Positions 10,608 to 21,765 of a DNA stretch of 64,000 nucleotides are shown here, piece after piece; the first letter of the stretch is position 1, and each line of letters starts with the position of its first letter. A program made the translations under genes and the position numbers. The stretch is from Hordeum vulgare subsp. vulgare (Eukaryota; Streptophyta; Magnoliopsida; Poales; Poaceae), in contig NC_058518.1 in assembly GCF_904849725.1 (NCBI RefSeq), positions 391,331,581 through 391,395,580 of the forward strand. Reading direction: 5' to 3'. The notes below the pieces were generated by a model. The model searched no databases and was not told the DNA's origin. It saw nothing but the letters and a program-made list of their open reading frames with translations.

Positions 10608-12177
10608 TGAAAGTGCATGCTATGCCCCTAATCGACTTTTGGTGTTAATGACAACACATACATAGGAAACTAATCCTATTTGTTGAGTGTATCTCAGGAT
10701 GGCAAGTACTTTAGTAGATTGAGTTATGTGCCAAAGGTGGTGTGAGAAGATCGGGATTTATATTTCAAGAAGACTCGGTATTGAGAAAAGATGATGTAGA
10801 CTATCCTTTTGAGTTTACTATTATTGAGTATAGGGATCCCGCACTATTGAGAGGGGATCACAAGTTTTGCGATGAACTTCCTCATACCACATCTTCACTA
10901 TCCTACCCAATACCACATATTCTCTACTCTGTTCCTATCTCAAAACATGTCTATTGCCTCGGACTTCCGGCTCCCTTCGGACGTCCGAGGGCCGGACGAC
11001 CGGTAGGCTTCGGAAATCCGGAGCCCTCCACCAGAAGTATTTGAGTCATATAACTCGGAATTCCGGCTCCCTCTGGACATCCGAGGGCCGAACGTCCGAC
11101 CAGCTTCGAAAATCCAAAGCCCTGCACCAGAAGAACATGAGCTCTATAACTCGGATTTCCGGATCCCTCCGGACGTCCGAGGGCCGGACGTCCGCCCTCT
11201 TTCGGAAATCCGGAACCTCCCACGAGAAGAAGTTGAGTCGAATAACTTGGATTTCCGGCCTTCTCCGGACGTCTGGTCGCTGTTCAAATTCACAGTGTTT
11301 CCAGTCATAGCTAAAGCCCTCGGACGACCGACCCCTGTCGGACGTCCGACCCCTTGCGGACGACCGGACTTCCGAGAACTGCCGGACGTCCGGACCCTGT
11401 GTGACTTAAAGTGTCCCCAACGACTGTTTTACACTCCCCACTATATATACCCCTCACCCACTTCGTGAGTGGGTGTTCAACACTGCTAGCATACATCCAA
11501 GAACACCTTTCTTCTCACTCACTCTTGTCTACACCAAATCTTAGATCCCAAGAGCATTTGTGAGTCCCTTTGAGTGTTGTTCCAATCAAAAGATAGATCG
11601 TCTCCCTCTCCTCCTTCCCACCAAAGTGATTTGTGATTTGAGCAGGTTTTGAACAATCCCCGTGATCTTGTTACTCTTGGAGGTTGGAGACTCCTAGGCG
11701 GTAGGAGTGTTCGGAGAGGAATCAAACCATTGTGATTTCCCCCGGAAAGTTTGTGAAGGTTTGGAAGCCACCTCAAGGCATACCACTAGAGGTTGAGAAA
11801 CGCCTTCGTGGAGTTATCTCAAAGGGAGAATAGGGTGAGCCTTCGTGGCGTTGGTGTGCTTTCGTGGTAACATCCGCCCCTCTAACGGTGACGTAGCTTC
11901 CTTCCAAGGAAGTGAACATCGGGATACATCCTTGTCTCTCCTGGAGTTTCGGTTATTCCTAACCCTAACTCTCTATTTGTGTTAATCCTTATTACGTACT
12001 TGTATTTGATTATTGTTTACCGCTTGTCTTACTTCACTCTAAATAGCTTACTCCTTGTCATAGCAATTATTAGGCCTACACTCATATTCCGCACTTTTGC
12101 CTAAAATTGCTAAGTAATTATAAAAATTTGGAATTGTACCTATTCACCCCCCTCTAGGTCCATCTCGATCCTTTTCA
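10608..12177 (+). repeat. C1 3' LTR
   Basis: TGAAAGTGCATG to CCTTTTCA, the partner of 413-1969. Followed at once by the TSD ATGGT (12178-12182) and the resumption of element X. Minus-strand and plus-strand ORFs inside it are shadows of the palindromic GGACGTCC repeats. Confidence 0.95.
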
Positions 12178-12182
12178 ATGGT

Positions 12183-13441
12183 ATAGATGCACTTTCACCT
12201 TCCACCATTTCTAGCCTCTCTAGTACCGCGCAATTTTCGCCGGTGCACAAACCCACCATATGCCTTCCTCAAAACAGCCACCATACCTACCTACTATGGC
12301 ATTTTCATAGCCATTCCGAGATATATTGCCATGGAACTCCCACCGTTCCGTCTCATGACTTGTGCCGTCACTCTCATATTGCCATTACATGATCGTAAGA
12401 TAGCTAGCGAGATGTTTCAACGTCATACGCCAAGCTAGATCGTTGCACATCCCGGTACACTGCCGGAGGCATTTCCTATAGAGTCATCATTGTTCTGAGC
12501 TTTTGAGGTGTGAGTAAATAAAAGTGTGATGATCGTTATTATTAGAGAATTGTCCCATGTGAGGAAATAAAAAAAAGAGGCCAAAGAGCCCAAATAAAAA
12601 TAAAAAAGAGGCCAAAGAGCCCAAATAAAAATAAATAAATAAAAGAGAGAAAAAGAGAGAAGGGACAATGCTACTATCTTTTTCCACACTTGTGCTTCAT
12701 AATATCAGCATGTTCTTCATGATTGAGAGTCTCTTGTTTTGTCACCACCATATAATAGTGGGAATCTTCATTATGTAACTTGGCTTGTATATTCCAATGA
12801 TGGGCTTCCTCAAAATTGCCCTAGGTCTTCGTGAGCAAGCAAGTTGGATGCACACCCACTAGTTCTCCTTTTGAGCTTTCACATACTTATAACTCTAGTG
12901 CATCCTTTGTATGGCAATCCCTACTCATTCACATTGATATCTATTAATGGGCATCTCCATAGTCCTTTGATACGCCGAGTCAATGTGACCATGTCCTCCT
13001 TTTTGTCTCACAACCACCACCACACTCTATTCCACCTATAGTGCTATATCCATGGCTCACGCTCATGTATTGGGTGATAGTTGAAAAAAGTTTGAGAAAG
13101 TAAGAGTGCGAAAACAATTACTTTGCCAATACCGGGGTTGTGCATGATTTAAATTAGTTGTGTGGGGATGATGGAGTATAGCCAGACTATATGATTTTGT
13201 TGGGATAACTTTCTTTGGCCTTGTTATTTCGAAAGTTCATGATTACCTTGCTAGTTTGCTTGAAGTATTATTGTTTTCATGTCAATAGCAAACTATTGTT
13301 TTGAATCTTATGGATCTGAACATTCATGTCACATGAAATAAGTTACAAAGGACAACTATGCTAGGTAGCATTCCACATCAAAAAATCAGTCTTTATCACT
13401 TCCCTACTCGAGGACGAGCAGGAGTTAAGATTGGGGATGCT
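12183..13441 (+). mobile_element. Element X 3' internal region, right piece
   Basis: Non-coding. Includes two copies of an A-rich unit built on AAGAGGCCAAAGAGCCCAAA (about 12567-12640), conserved in the duplicate (24855-24925) and in E. It ends in a purine tract (about 13420-13440, GGAGTTAAGATTGGGGATGC type) abutting the 3' LTR start at 13442, the expected PPT position. Confidence 0.85.
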
Positions 13442-13784
13442 TGATACGTCTCCAACGTATCTATAATTTTTGATGGTTCCATGTTATTATCTTGTCAAAC
13501 TTTGGATGTTTTGTATGCCTTTTATATCTTTTTTGAGACTAACTTATTAACTCAGTGCCAAGTGCGAGTTCCTATTTTTTCCGTGTTTTTGACCCTTTTC
13601 AGAGGAGGTTTAAACGGTTTCCAAACGGAATAAAACTTCCGAAAAGATTTTTTCCGGAGCAGAAGATACGCACGAGACTTGAGAACCAAGGCAGGGGCCA
13701 GCAAGGGACCCCACAAGCCCTCTAGGCGCGTCTAGGGGGGCGCGCCTAGCACGCTTGTGGCCCCCTTGTGGCTCGCCTGCCCTA
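13442..13784 (+). repeat. Element X 3' LTR, first part
   Basis: Starts TGATACGTCTCCAACGTATC. Contains the inverted repeat 13711-13760 (CCACAAGCCC ... GCTTGTGG). Cut at 13784 by insertion of S; TSD CCCTA at 13780-13784 and 27572-27576. The LTR resumes at 27577. Confidence 0.88.
13711..13760 (+). promoter_or_regulatory. U3 inverted repeat in X LTR
   Basis: Outer arms CCACAAGC / GCTTGTGG and inner arms CTAGGCGCG / CGCGCCTAG around a G-rich loop. It occupies the same relative place as the hairpins in the S, E and H LTRs. Confidence 0.7.
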
Positions 13785-14017
13785 TGATACGTCTCCATCG
13801 TATCTACTTTTCCAAACTCTTTTGCCCTTGTTTTGGACTCTAATTTGCATGATTTGAATGGAACTAACCTGGACTGACGCTGTTTTCAGCAGAATTGCTT
13901 TGGTATTGTTTTTGTGCAGAAATGAAAGTTCTCAGAACGTCCTGAAAATTTACGGAGAATATTTCTGGAAAATATGAAAAATACCTGCGCAAAGATCCAC
14001 CGGAGGGGATGGGCCAG

Positions 14018-14081
14018 TGGGCCACAAGTCCTGTAGCCGCCACCCCCTGGTGGCGGCTAGGAAGCTTGTGGGGCCCACGTG
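14018..14081 (+). promoter_or_regulatory. U3 hairpin plus G-box in S1 5' LTR
   Basis: TGGGCCACAAG ... CTTGTGGGGCCCA arms with inner AGCCGCCACC / GGTGGCGGCT arms, followed by CACGTG (14076-14081). The G-box and downstream TATA are separated here by the inserted solo LTR; the intact layout is seen at 26308-26404. Confidence 0.75.
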
Positions 14082-14092
14082 GCTCTGCCGCC

Positions 14093-15806
14093 TGATGTCG
14101 ACTACGCAACCTTCTCCTTGTAGACGTTGTTGGGCCTCCAAGCGTAGAGGTTTGTAGGACAGTAGCAATTTTCCCTCAAGTGGGTGACCTAAGGTTTATC
14201 AATCCGCAGGAGGCGTAGGATGAAGATGGTCTCTCTCAAGCAACCCTGCAACCAAATAACAAAGAGTCTCTTGTGTCCGCAACACACCCAATACAATGGT
14301 AAGTTGTATGGGTCCACTAGTTCGGCGAAGAGATAGTGATACAAGTGCAATATGGATGGTAGGTATAGGTTTTTGTAATCTGAAATTACAAAAACAGCAA
14401 GGTAACAAATGGTAAAAGTGAGCACGAACGGTATTGCAATGCGTGGAAATAAGTCCTAGGGTTCATACTTTCACTAGTGAAGTTCTCTCAACAATGATAA
14501 CATAATTGGATCATATAACTAGCCCTCAACATGCAACAAAGAGTCACTCCAAAGTCACTATTAGCGGGGAACAAACAAAGAGATTATTGTCGGGTACGAA
14601 ACCACCACAAAGTTATTCTTTCTGATCGATCTATTCAAGAGTCCGTAGTAAAATAACACAAATCTATTATTTCCGTTCGATCCATCATTGAGTTCGTACT
14701 AGAATAACACCTTAAGATACATATAAACCAAGACCCTAATGTCACCTAGATACTCCATTGTCACCTCAAGTATTCGTGGGCATGATTATACGATATGCAT
14801 CACACAATCTCAGAATCATCTATTCAACCAACACATAGAACGTCAAAGAGTGCCCCAAAGTTTCTACCAGAGAGTCAAAACGTGTGCCAACCCCTGTGCA
14901 TAGGTTCCCAATGTCATGAACCCGCAAGTTGATCACCAAAACATACATCAAGTACTCACATGAATCCATGTGTGCCAACCCATATGCATAGGTTCCCAAT
15001 GTCACAAACCCACAAGTTGATCACATCAGATAGACAAGTGCAAGACATACATCAAGTGTTCTCAAAGACTCAAATCCGATAAGATGACTCCAAAGGGGAA
15101 ACTCAATTCATTACAAGAGGGAGAGGGGGAAGAACATCATAAGATCCAACTATAGTAGCAAAGCCCATGGTACATCGAGATCAAGACATCTCAAGAACAC
15201 GAGAGAGAGAGATCAAACACATAGCTACTGGTACATACCCTCAGCCCCGAGGGAGAACTACTCCCTCCTCGTCATGGAGATCGTCGGGATGATGAAGATG
15301 GCCACCGGAGATGGATTCCCCCTCCAGCAGGGTGCTCGAACGGGCTCCAGATTGGTTTTTGGTGGCTACAGAGGTTTGCGGCGGCGAAACTCCCGATCTA
15401 GGTTTCTTTTTGGGGGTTTCTGAATTTATAGGAATTTATGGCGGTGGAATTGCGTCAGTTAGGCCTACGAGGAGGTAACAAGCCTGCGCGCCACCACCCG
15501 GGGGGGGGGGGGGTGGTGGTGGTGGCGTGAGGGCTTGTGACTCCCTCGTGGCCCATCTGGCCTTCTCCCAAAGCTTCGGGGGTCTCTTTTGGTCCAAAAA
15601 AATCATCGTAAAGTTTCATTCCATTTGGACTCCGTCTGAAAATGGGCCAAAAACACGGAAAAAACAGAAACTGGCACTTGGCACTAAGTTAATAGGTTTG
15701 TCCCAAAAAGATATAAAATAGCATATTCATGCATATAAAACATCCAAAGTTGACAAGATAATAGCATGGAACCATAAAAAATTATAGATACGTTGGAGAC
15801 GTATCA
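14093..15806 (-). repeat. Solo LTR (1714 bp) of another gypsy family inside the S1 LTR
   Basis: TGATGTCGACTACGC ... GACGTATCA, with perfect TSD CCGCC (14088-14092, 15807-15811). No internal region follows, so it is a solo LTR. Orientation is inferred as minus: that strand reads TGATACGTCTCCAACGTATC at the start, like the X LTR, and has a CCTATAAATTC TATA-like site (about 15422-15432) downstream of a GC-rich inverted repeat (about 15485-15540) containing a 13-14 G run. ORF-like stretches in it are not coding. Confidence 0.85.
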
Positions 15807-16622
15807 CCGCCCCCAATTCCAGCTCTATAAATTCACTTTCATCCTAGAAAAAATCAAGAGAGAAGATTTCGTCGCGTTTGTGATACGGAGGCGCCGCCAC
15901 ATCCTGTTCTTCATCTAGAGGGAAGATCTGGAGTCCGTTTTGGGCTCCGGAGAGGGGAAATCGTCGCCATCATCATCATCAACCTTCTTCCCTCTCCAAT
16001 TCCATGAAGCTCTTCGTCGTTCGTGAGTAATCTATTCGTAGGCTCGCTGGGCGGTGATGAGTAGGATGAGATCTATCATGTAATCCAGTTAGTTTTGACG
16101 GGGATTGATCCCTAGTATCCACTATGTTCTGAGATTGATGTTGCTACTACTTTTCCAGGCTTAATGCTTGTCACTAGGGCCCAAGTGCCATGATTTCAGA
16201 TCTGAAATTATTATGTTGTCACCAATATATGTGTGTTTTAGACCCGATCTTGCAAGTTGTAGTTACCTACTATGTGTTATGACCCGGCAACCCCGGAGTG
16301 ACAATAACCGGAACCACTCCCGGTGATGACCATAGTTTGAGGAGTTCATGTGTTCACCAAGTGCTAATACGTTGGTCCGGTTCTTTATTAAAAGGAGAAC
16401 CTTAATATCCCGTAGTTTCCTTTTGGACCCCGTTGCCACGAGAGGGATGGACAATAGATGTCATGCAAGTTCTTTTCCCTAAGCACGTATGACGACACAC
16501 GGAATGCATGCCTACATCACATTGACGAATGGGAGCTAGCCACATATCTCTCCGTGTTATAACTGTTGCATGATGAATATTATCCAAACAAATCACCGAC
16601 CCATTGCCTACGAGTTTGTCCC

Positions 16623-16720
16623 ACTGTTGCTTCTGCTGTTACTTGTTTTGCTCTGCTGCTGTTACTACTGTTGTTGCTGCTGTTACTTGCTCTGCTGTTA
16701 CTTGCTACTGTTGATACTTT
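16623..16720 (+). repeat. Trinucleotide-rich tract in S1 LTR
   Basis: Degenerate (CTG/CTT/TTG)n runs of the form GCTGTTACTTGCTCTGCTG. Equivalent tracts are about 27194-27335 (S2), 37477-37735 (S3 5') and 54097-54345 (S3 3') and differ in length, which explains part of the LTR length differences. Leu/Cys-rich ORFs over it are artefacts. Confidence 0.75.
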
Positions 16721-16956
16721 GCTTGCAGATATTAATCTTTCAGGTGTGGTTGAATCTGACACATTCAGCTGCTAATACTTGAGAGTATCCTCTCACTTCC
16801 TATTGGCTAACCAACAAATTTTGGTTGAATACTCTACCCTCAAAAACTGCCTCGATCCCACGCGTTGGTGGGTTATTGCAAGACAATTTCTAATTGTTGA
16901 GCAATCGAGAATAGCAGTCGTCTAGCCATTGCTAGAGATTGCCAATCAGCATTTTT

Positions 16957-16974
16957 TGGCACCGTTGCCGGGGA
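16957..16974 (+). other. S1 primer-binding site (tRNA-Asp type)
   Basis: TGGCACCGTTGCCGGGGA, one mismatch to the complement of the plant tRNA-Asp 3' end (TGGCGCCGTTGCCGGGGA). Eight bases after the LTR end. Typical of the Athila/Tat side of gypsy. Confidence 0.9.
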
Positions 16975-17024
16975 GGGATTGCTATATTCTCTGAGTTACT
17001 TGGCATTTATATGTGCTGATCACT

Positions 17025-19900
17025 ATGAAGAATCTGAAGGATCCGATAACCAAAGTCTTGCCCTCAACCACGAGGGGAGGTAAGGAATTGCCATCTAGCT
17101 CTGCACTTGATTCACCTTCAGTTATGAGTAAGTTTGCGACATCACCTCGTGCTAGAAATCTTGATATGTCGCATGTGCTTGATGATGCTTATGATACTGC
17201 TAGAGATGCTTTGCCTGATACTGCTAGAGATGCTTTGACTGATATTGCTAGATATGCTATGCCTGATACAGCTTTGCGTGATACTGCTAGAGATGCTATG
17301 CCTGATACTGCTTTGCGTGATGATGCTAGATATGCTATTATGCCTGATGATGCTATGCTTGATACTGCTAGAGATACTACTTTGCCTGATGTTCCACTAG
17401 GGGTATTCCTTGATGCTCATATTGCTAGAGTTACTGCCAATGCTCGTGATGCTTCTGAAACTACCGATACTATTGAGATAGAACCTGCTTTTGCTCCTGC
17501 TAGATCTAGCTCTCCTAGATATGAATTGCCTGATATACCTGAGGGTTATGTTATGGAGGGAGAGACAGCTGAGGATTTTCTTGCATGTAAGGATGCCTAT
17601 GACGCTGAGAAATTACTTCTCAAGTGGAAGGAAAAATCTCTGAAAGCTAGGATGAAATACGACCCGAAGTTTGCCACTTCACCTATCTTTATCACCGATA
17701 AGGATTATGAATTATTTGTCGATCCTGAGATAATCTCTCTAGTCGAATCTGATCCTTTCCACGGTTATGAGTCTGAGACGATCGTAGCCCATCTTACCAG
17801 ACTGCATGATATAGCCATCCTTTTCACTAGTGAGGAGAAGATCCGTCACTACTATATCCTTAAGCTGTTTCCTTTCTCTCTAAAGGATGACGCTAAAGCC
17901 TGGTTCACCTACCTTGCTCCTGGATGTGTGAGTAGTCCCCAGGATATGGTCTATTACTTTTGTGAGAAATATTTCCATGCCCATAAGAAGCAAGCTGCCT
18001 TTCAGGAAATATAAAACTTTGCTCAACTCCAAGAAGAGAGTCTCCCACAAGCTTGGGGGAGGCTCGTCCAGCTACAGAATGCTTTGCCTGATCACCCTCT
18101 TAAGAAGAACGAGATACTTGATATCTTCTATAACGGACTTACCGATGCCTCTAGAGACCACCTAGATAGTTGTGCCGGTTGTGTTTTTAGGGAACGAACT
18201 GTAGAATAAGCTGAGACCCTACTGAATAACATCTTGATCAATGATAATGCTTGGACTATTCCCGAACCACCTCCTAAGCCAACTCCAAAGAAAAGAGGTA
18301 TTCTATTCCTCAGTCCCGAAGATATGCAAGAAGCCAAGAAATCTATGCAAGAGAAAGGCATTAGATCTGAAGATGTCAAAAATCTACCACCCATCCAAGA
18401 GCTCCATGGTCTCGATAACCCGATAGAGGGGGTAGAAGTAAATTCTCTGCGTAGGTTTGATGAGAGTGATATTCCTTTTGACAGACCTGCTAGCTTATGC
18501 TTTGATGAATTTGACAACTTTGTTGCCAAACAACAGAGTTTTAATAATTATGTTAGCAGACATTTGGAACAAAGTACTCGTATGCTTAGCCATTTAAGTG
18601 CTTGTGTAGACAGAAATGTCAATCATGTGAAGCTTGTGAGTAAACATGCCTCTATGATTACTACTCAGGTAGAACAAGTACTTAAAGCTCAGAATGACCT
18701 GCTCAATGAATTAAATGACAACTCTGTCAGAGTCATTACTAGAGGAGATAAAATGACTCAGGAACCTTTGTATCCTGAAGGTCATCCTAAGAGAATTGAT
18801 CAAGATTCTCAAGGAACTAATGTTGATACACCGAGTCATCCTAAGGAGAAGAAGAAGGATGATAGAAACGTACATGCCAATTCACCAAATACCGTCACAC
18901 CTGAAGAACCTAATGATATTTCTGCGTCTGATGCAGAAACACAATCTCGTGATGAACATGAACCTGGTGACAATATGGACAGCGATGTTCATAATAATGC
19001 TCAACCTATCAATGATGAGTATGTGGAGATTGAACCTATGGTTAATCCTGGTAACCCACAACCTAAGAGATACGATAAAAATGGCTTCACTGCTAGGAAG
19101 CATGGTAAAGAAAGGGAGCCATGGGTTTAGAGATCTATGCCTTTCCTCGTAAGCCATCCAAGAAAAAGGATGATGAGGATTTTGAGCGCTTCATTGAGAT
19201 GATAAGACCCATCTTTCTGCAGATGCGGTTAACTGATATGCTCAAAATGTCTCCGTATGCCAAGTAAATGAAAGATATCGTGACTAATAAATGGAAGATA
19301 CCAGAGCTTGATATCTCCACCATGCTTGCCAATTACACTTTCAAAGGTGGAACTCCTAAGAAACTTGGTGATCCTGGAGTGCCCACTATACCTTGTTCCA
19401 TTAAAGGAAACTACGTAAGAACTGCCTTATGTGACCTTGGAGCCGGTGTTAGTGTTATGCCGCTCTCTCTTTATCGTAGACTTGAATTGGAGAAGTTGAC
19501 ACCCACTGGAATTTCTCTGCAAATGGCCGACAAATCAACTGCTTTCCCTATCGGCATTTGCGAGGATGTGGCTGTTGTGGTTGCTAACACCACTATCTTA
19601 ACAGACTTTGTTATCTTGGATATTCCCGAGGACGATGCCATGGTTGTCATCCTCGGAAGACCCTTTTTGAACACTGCAGGGGCTGTTATAGATTGCAACA
19701 AAGGCAATGCCACTTTCCATGTCAACGGTAATGAGCATACAGTGCACTTTTCGAAGAAACGATATCAAGTACATTGCATCAATGCTATCGAAAAGACTTC
19801 ATCGATTCTTATTGGGAGCTTTGAATGCCCTATTCCTCGTGTCAAGATGAAGTATGATTTGCTTGTTGGGGAGATACATATCACCATTGAGGTGACTTAG
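17025..19900 (+). pseudogene. S1 gag-protease, four stops and one frameshift
   Basis: Start ATG 17025 (MKNLKDP) matches the start in S3. An N-terminal part with degenerate DTARDAMP repeats (about 17181-17400) is followed by a gag core (FPFSLKDDAKAWF ... VYYFCEKYF) and a long hydrophilic segment. Breaks relative to S3: TAA 18012 (for TAC), TAA 18207 (for CAA), TAG 19128 (for CAG), a 1-base deletion near 19141 and TAA 19265 (for TAC). From 19268 the retropepsin-like domain is open: ALCDLGAGVSVMPLSLY (D-L-G active site) and VILGRPFLNTAGAVID. No zinc knuckle recognised. Product would be the particle protein and its protease. Confidence 0.85.
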
Positions 19901-20697
19901 CGGCTATTTGAAAATTCTCCGTTCTCTCTTGCGATTCTAAAAGGTTTTGTCATGAGGACTTGATCAACTCCATTGACGGAATTCTTTCGATGACCATGAA
20001 ATGGATGAATCGAAGAGTCACATACCTCTGTTTTGAACTTTCATTTTCTGTTGCTTAGAAGAAAAATGATAGGTTTAGTTTAGCTTTTCCTGTTTTCTGT
20101 TTTAGCGTCCCGGAGAAAAATACCCTGAAAATAAAAGTTCTCCGATGGTCCTGAAAATCTAGTATGATTTTTTCTTGAATATTTGAAAAATACTGGGCCT
20201 GAGAGCTGGCCTGGGGGCTAGACCAGTGGGCCACAAGCCCTGCAGCCGCCGCCCCTCGTGGCGGCTAGCAAGCTTGTGGGGCCCACAGGGACCCCCTCCA
20301 CTCATTCGAGCTCCCATCCTCTTCTTCCACCTCCAGAAAAAATTGTTTCACAGCTCAAACCCGTGTTCTTGCTCATTTGGCTGTGATTTTCGTTCTCCTT
20401 GCTCAAAGCACCATTCTCCGAACCGTTTTGGGGAAATTACTCCTCGGTAAGTGACTCCTCCGTTGGTCCAATTAGTTTTTGCTCTAGTGCTTTATCCTTC
20501 GCGTATTCTTGCTACCTTGGTGACCCTGTTCTTGAGCTAGAAATGTTGATTTAGCTGGTCCCAAGTAGTTTTAGCGCGTGATACGGTCTCTAGGCACTAG
20601 TAGGAGTAGTTGATACGAGTTGGGTTAATCTTTATTCACTTTTCTTTCCAATTCTCTAAAAATTTCAGAATTTTTTCAGAGCTAGAAAAAGGAAAAG
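19901..20697 (+). promoter_or_regulatory. S1 internal LTR-like (U3-like) module before the second ORF
   Basis: From about 20098 the sequence parallels the S LTR U3: AAAGTTCTCCGATGGTCCTGAAAAT, a TTTGAAAAATAC stretch, CCAGTGGGCCACAAGCCCTG and an inverted repeat ending GCTTGTGGGGCCCA at 20285, then CTCCAGAAAAAATTG as in the LTR leader. No TATA box is visible. The segment may be a captured, diverged U3 acting as promoter for the next ORF, or a shared RNA structure (inference). 19901-20097 looks plain. Confidence 0.6.
20227..20285 (+). promoter_or_regulatory. Internal hairpin of S1 (copy of the U3 hairpin)
   Basis: TGGGCCACAAGCCC ... AAGCTTGTGGGGCCCA arms, inner AGCCGCC / GGCGGCT. Its inner arms match the hairpin type of the S1 LTR rather than that of S3. 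Confidence 0.75.
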
Positions 20698-21765
20698 ATG
20701 AGGAGGTTCTTGAGAGGCTCTTCAAGCTGTAACCCCAAGGAGGATGAGAAGAACCACCCCAAGTACGTAGTTCCTCGAGTCACAGAAGTTCGATCGTGCG
20801 AATGGCCAAGTGATGAATTTTTGCGCGCCACTGGGCTTTATGAAAACTTTTATTACTTGGTGGAGAACGCAGGTCTTACTGCGTTCGTTGAAGATAAGTG
20901 CTCACAATACCTCCTCCTCACCAATATTTTCATTCAAAGCTTCAACTTTTATCCGAGGAAGAATCCTCCCGTGGTTGAGTTCATGATCTACGACATCCCC
21001 CAGTGCATGACACTACAGGATTTTTGCAATGTATGCAAATTACCTTATGTTGGGGATATCCATGACCCTCGTCCATGGGACTTGGAGGATTTCATTGGTA
21101 CTATTGCTGTTGGAGAGGAGAGAGGAGTGTCTCGCGCTAGAATTGCTAGCATACATTTTCCTGTGCTTCGGTACTTCTCACTATTTGTGGGAAAATGTTT
21201 GATTGGCTGTGGGGAGGCTGGATCACTTAGTTCTCCAGACCTTGCGGTTTTGCGCTAAGGCCTTTATAACGATAAGACTTATAGCCTAGGTGTTATAGTA
21301 GCCCAGCGGTTGAACACCAACCGTTCCAAGGGTGTCGTCTATGGAGGTATCTATGCTACCCGTCTTGCCAGACACTTTTAGATACCCATTAGACTGGGAG
21401 AGGAAGAAGAGATGCTTCTCCCTAAGAAATATCTGGATTATGACAGCATGGTTCGCCATGATTTTCTGGATAGAGATGCTAGTAGATGAATGATTTATAA
21501 CCTGGTATTTAGTCAGGGTACTCGAGAGACTACTACTTTGCCTGCTCCTTCTTTGTTCGATCTTCATGTAGGCAGGTACACTATTATGCCCTCGGACACC
21601 TACGCATATTGGGGCTTGGCCCAACCATAGGTGCCCGTGCCCGAGCCGCCAGTCGAGTACCAGACGCCAATTTATCAGTGGGAGCCAGAGGAGCTCACAC
21701 AGCAGTGGCATCCACAGTCTGCTCTGGAGTATCCCGGAGCTGGTTATTTCCCACCATGGGAGTAG
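20698..21765 (+). pseudogene. S1 second ORF (Athila ORF-1-like domain), broken
   Basis: Opens at ATG 20698 (MRRFLRGSS) and is open to TAA 21256-21258. Homology with the S3 ORF (50008-51027) continues in frame to about 21765 with further stops (TAG about 21380, TGA about 21487, TAG about 21628). Motifs include EWPSDEFLRATGLY, QYLLLTNIFIQSF, IYDIPQCMTLQDFCNVCKLPY and SIHFPVLRYFSLFVGKCL. The pattern resembles the ATHILA ORF-1 family (PF03078; recall, not searched). Function unknown; no membrane segment. Confidence 0.7.

Larger units (their letters stand above)
413..12177 (+). mobile_element. Element C1: complete SIRE/Maximus-like copia retrotransposon with a third ORF
   Basis: It has two LTRs (413-1969 and 10608-12177) with TG...CA ends, a PBS for initiator tRNA-Met, gag, protease, integrase, RT and RNase H in copia order, then a long extra ORF and a polypurine tract. 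A perfect 5-bp TSD (ATGGT) flanks it. Total about 11.8 kb, longer than a typical copia because of about 2.6 kb after pol. Placement in the SIRE/Maximus lineage rests on the long coiled-coil region between gag and protease and the 3' ORF; this is family knowledge, not a computed tree. The pol genes are broken by several frameshifts and stops, so the copy is defective. Confidence 0.93.
13785..16948 (+). repeat. S1 5' LTR (interrupted by a solo LTR)
   Basis: TGATACGTCTCCATCG to ...GCCAATCA. About 1445 bp once the 14093-15806 insertion and one TSD copy are removed. Contains the U3 hairpin and G-box (14018-14081), TATA region (TATAAATT near 15826) and a trinucleotide-rich stretch (about 16623-16720) near its end. 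Confidence 0.9.

Noticed and set aside
16566..16782. Leu/Cys-rich ORFs over the triplet tract (also 27137-27405, 37419-37996, 54039-54615)
   Set aside because: They are translations of degenerate CTG/CTT repeats inside S LTRs, not conserved as frames between copies.
16957..16974. Sequence matching the 3' end of a tRNA-Asp gene
   Set aside because: Only 18 nt and positioned right after the LTR: a primer-binding site, not a tRNA gene. Same for 38026, 44765 and 58597.
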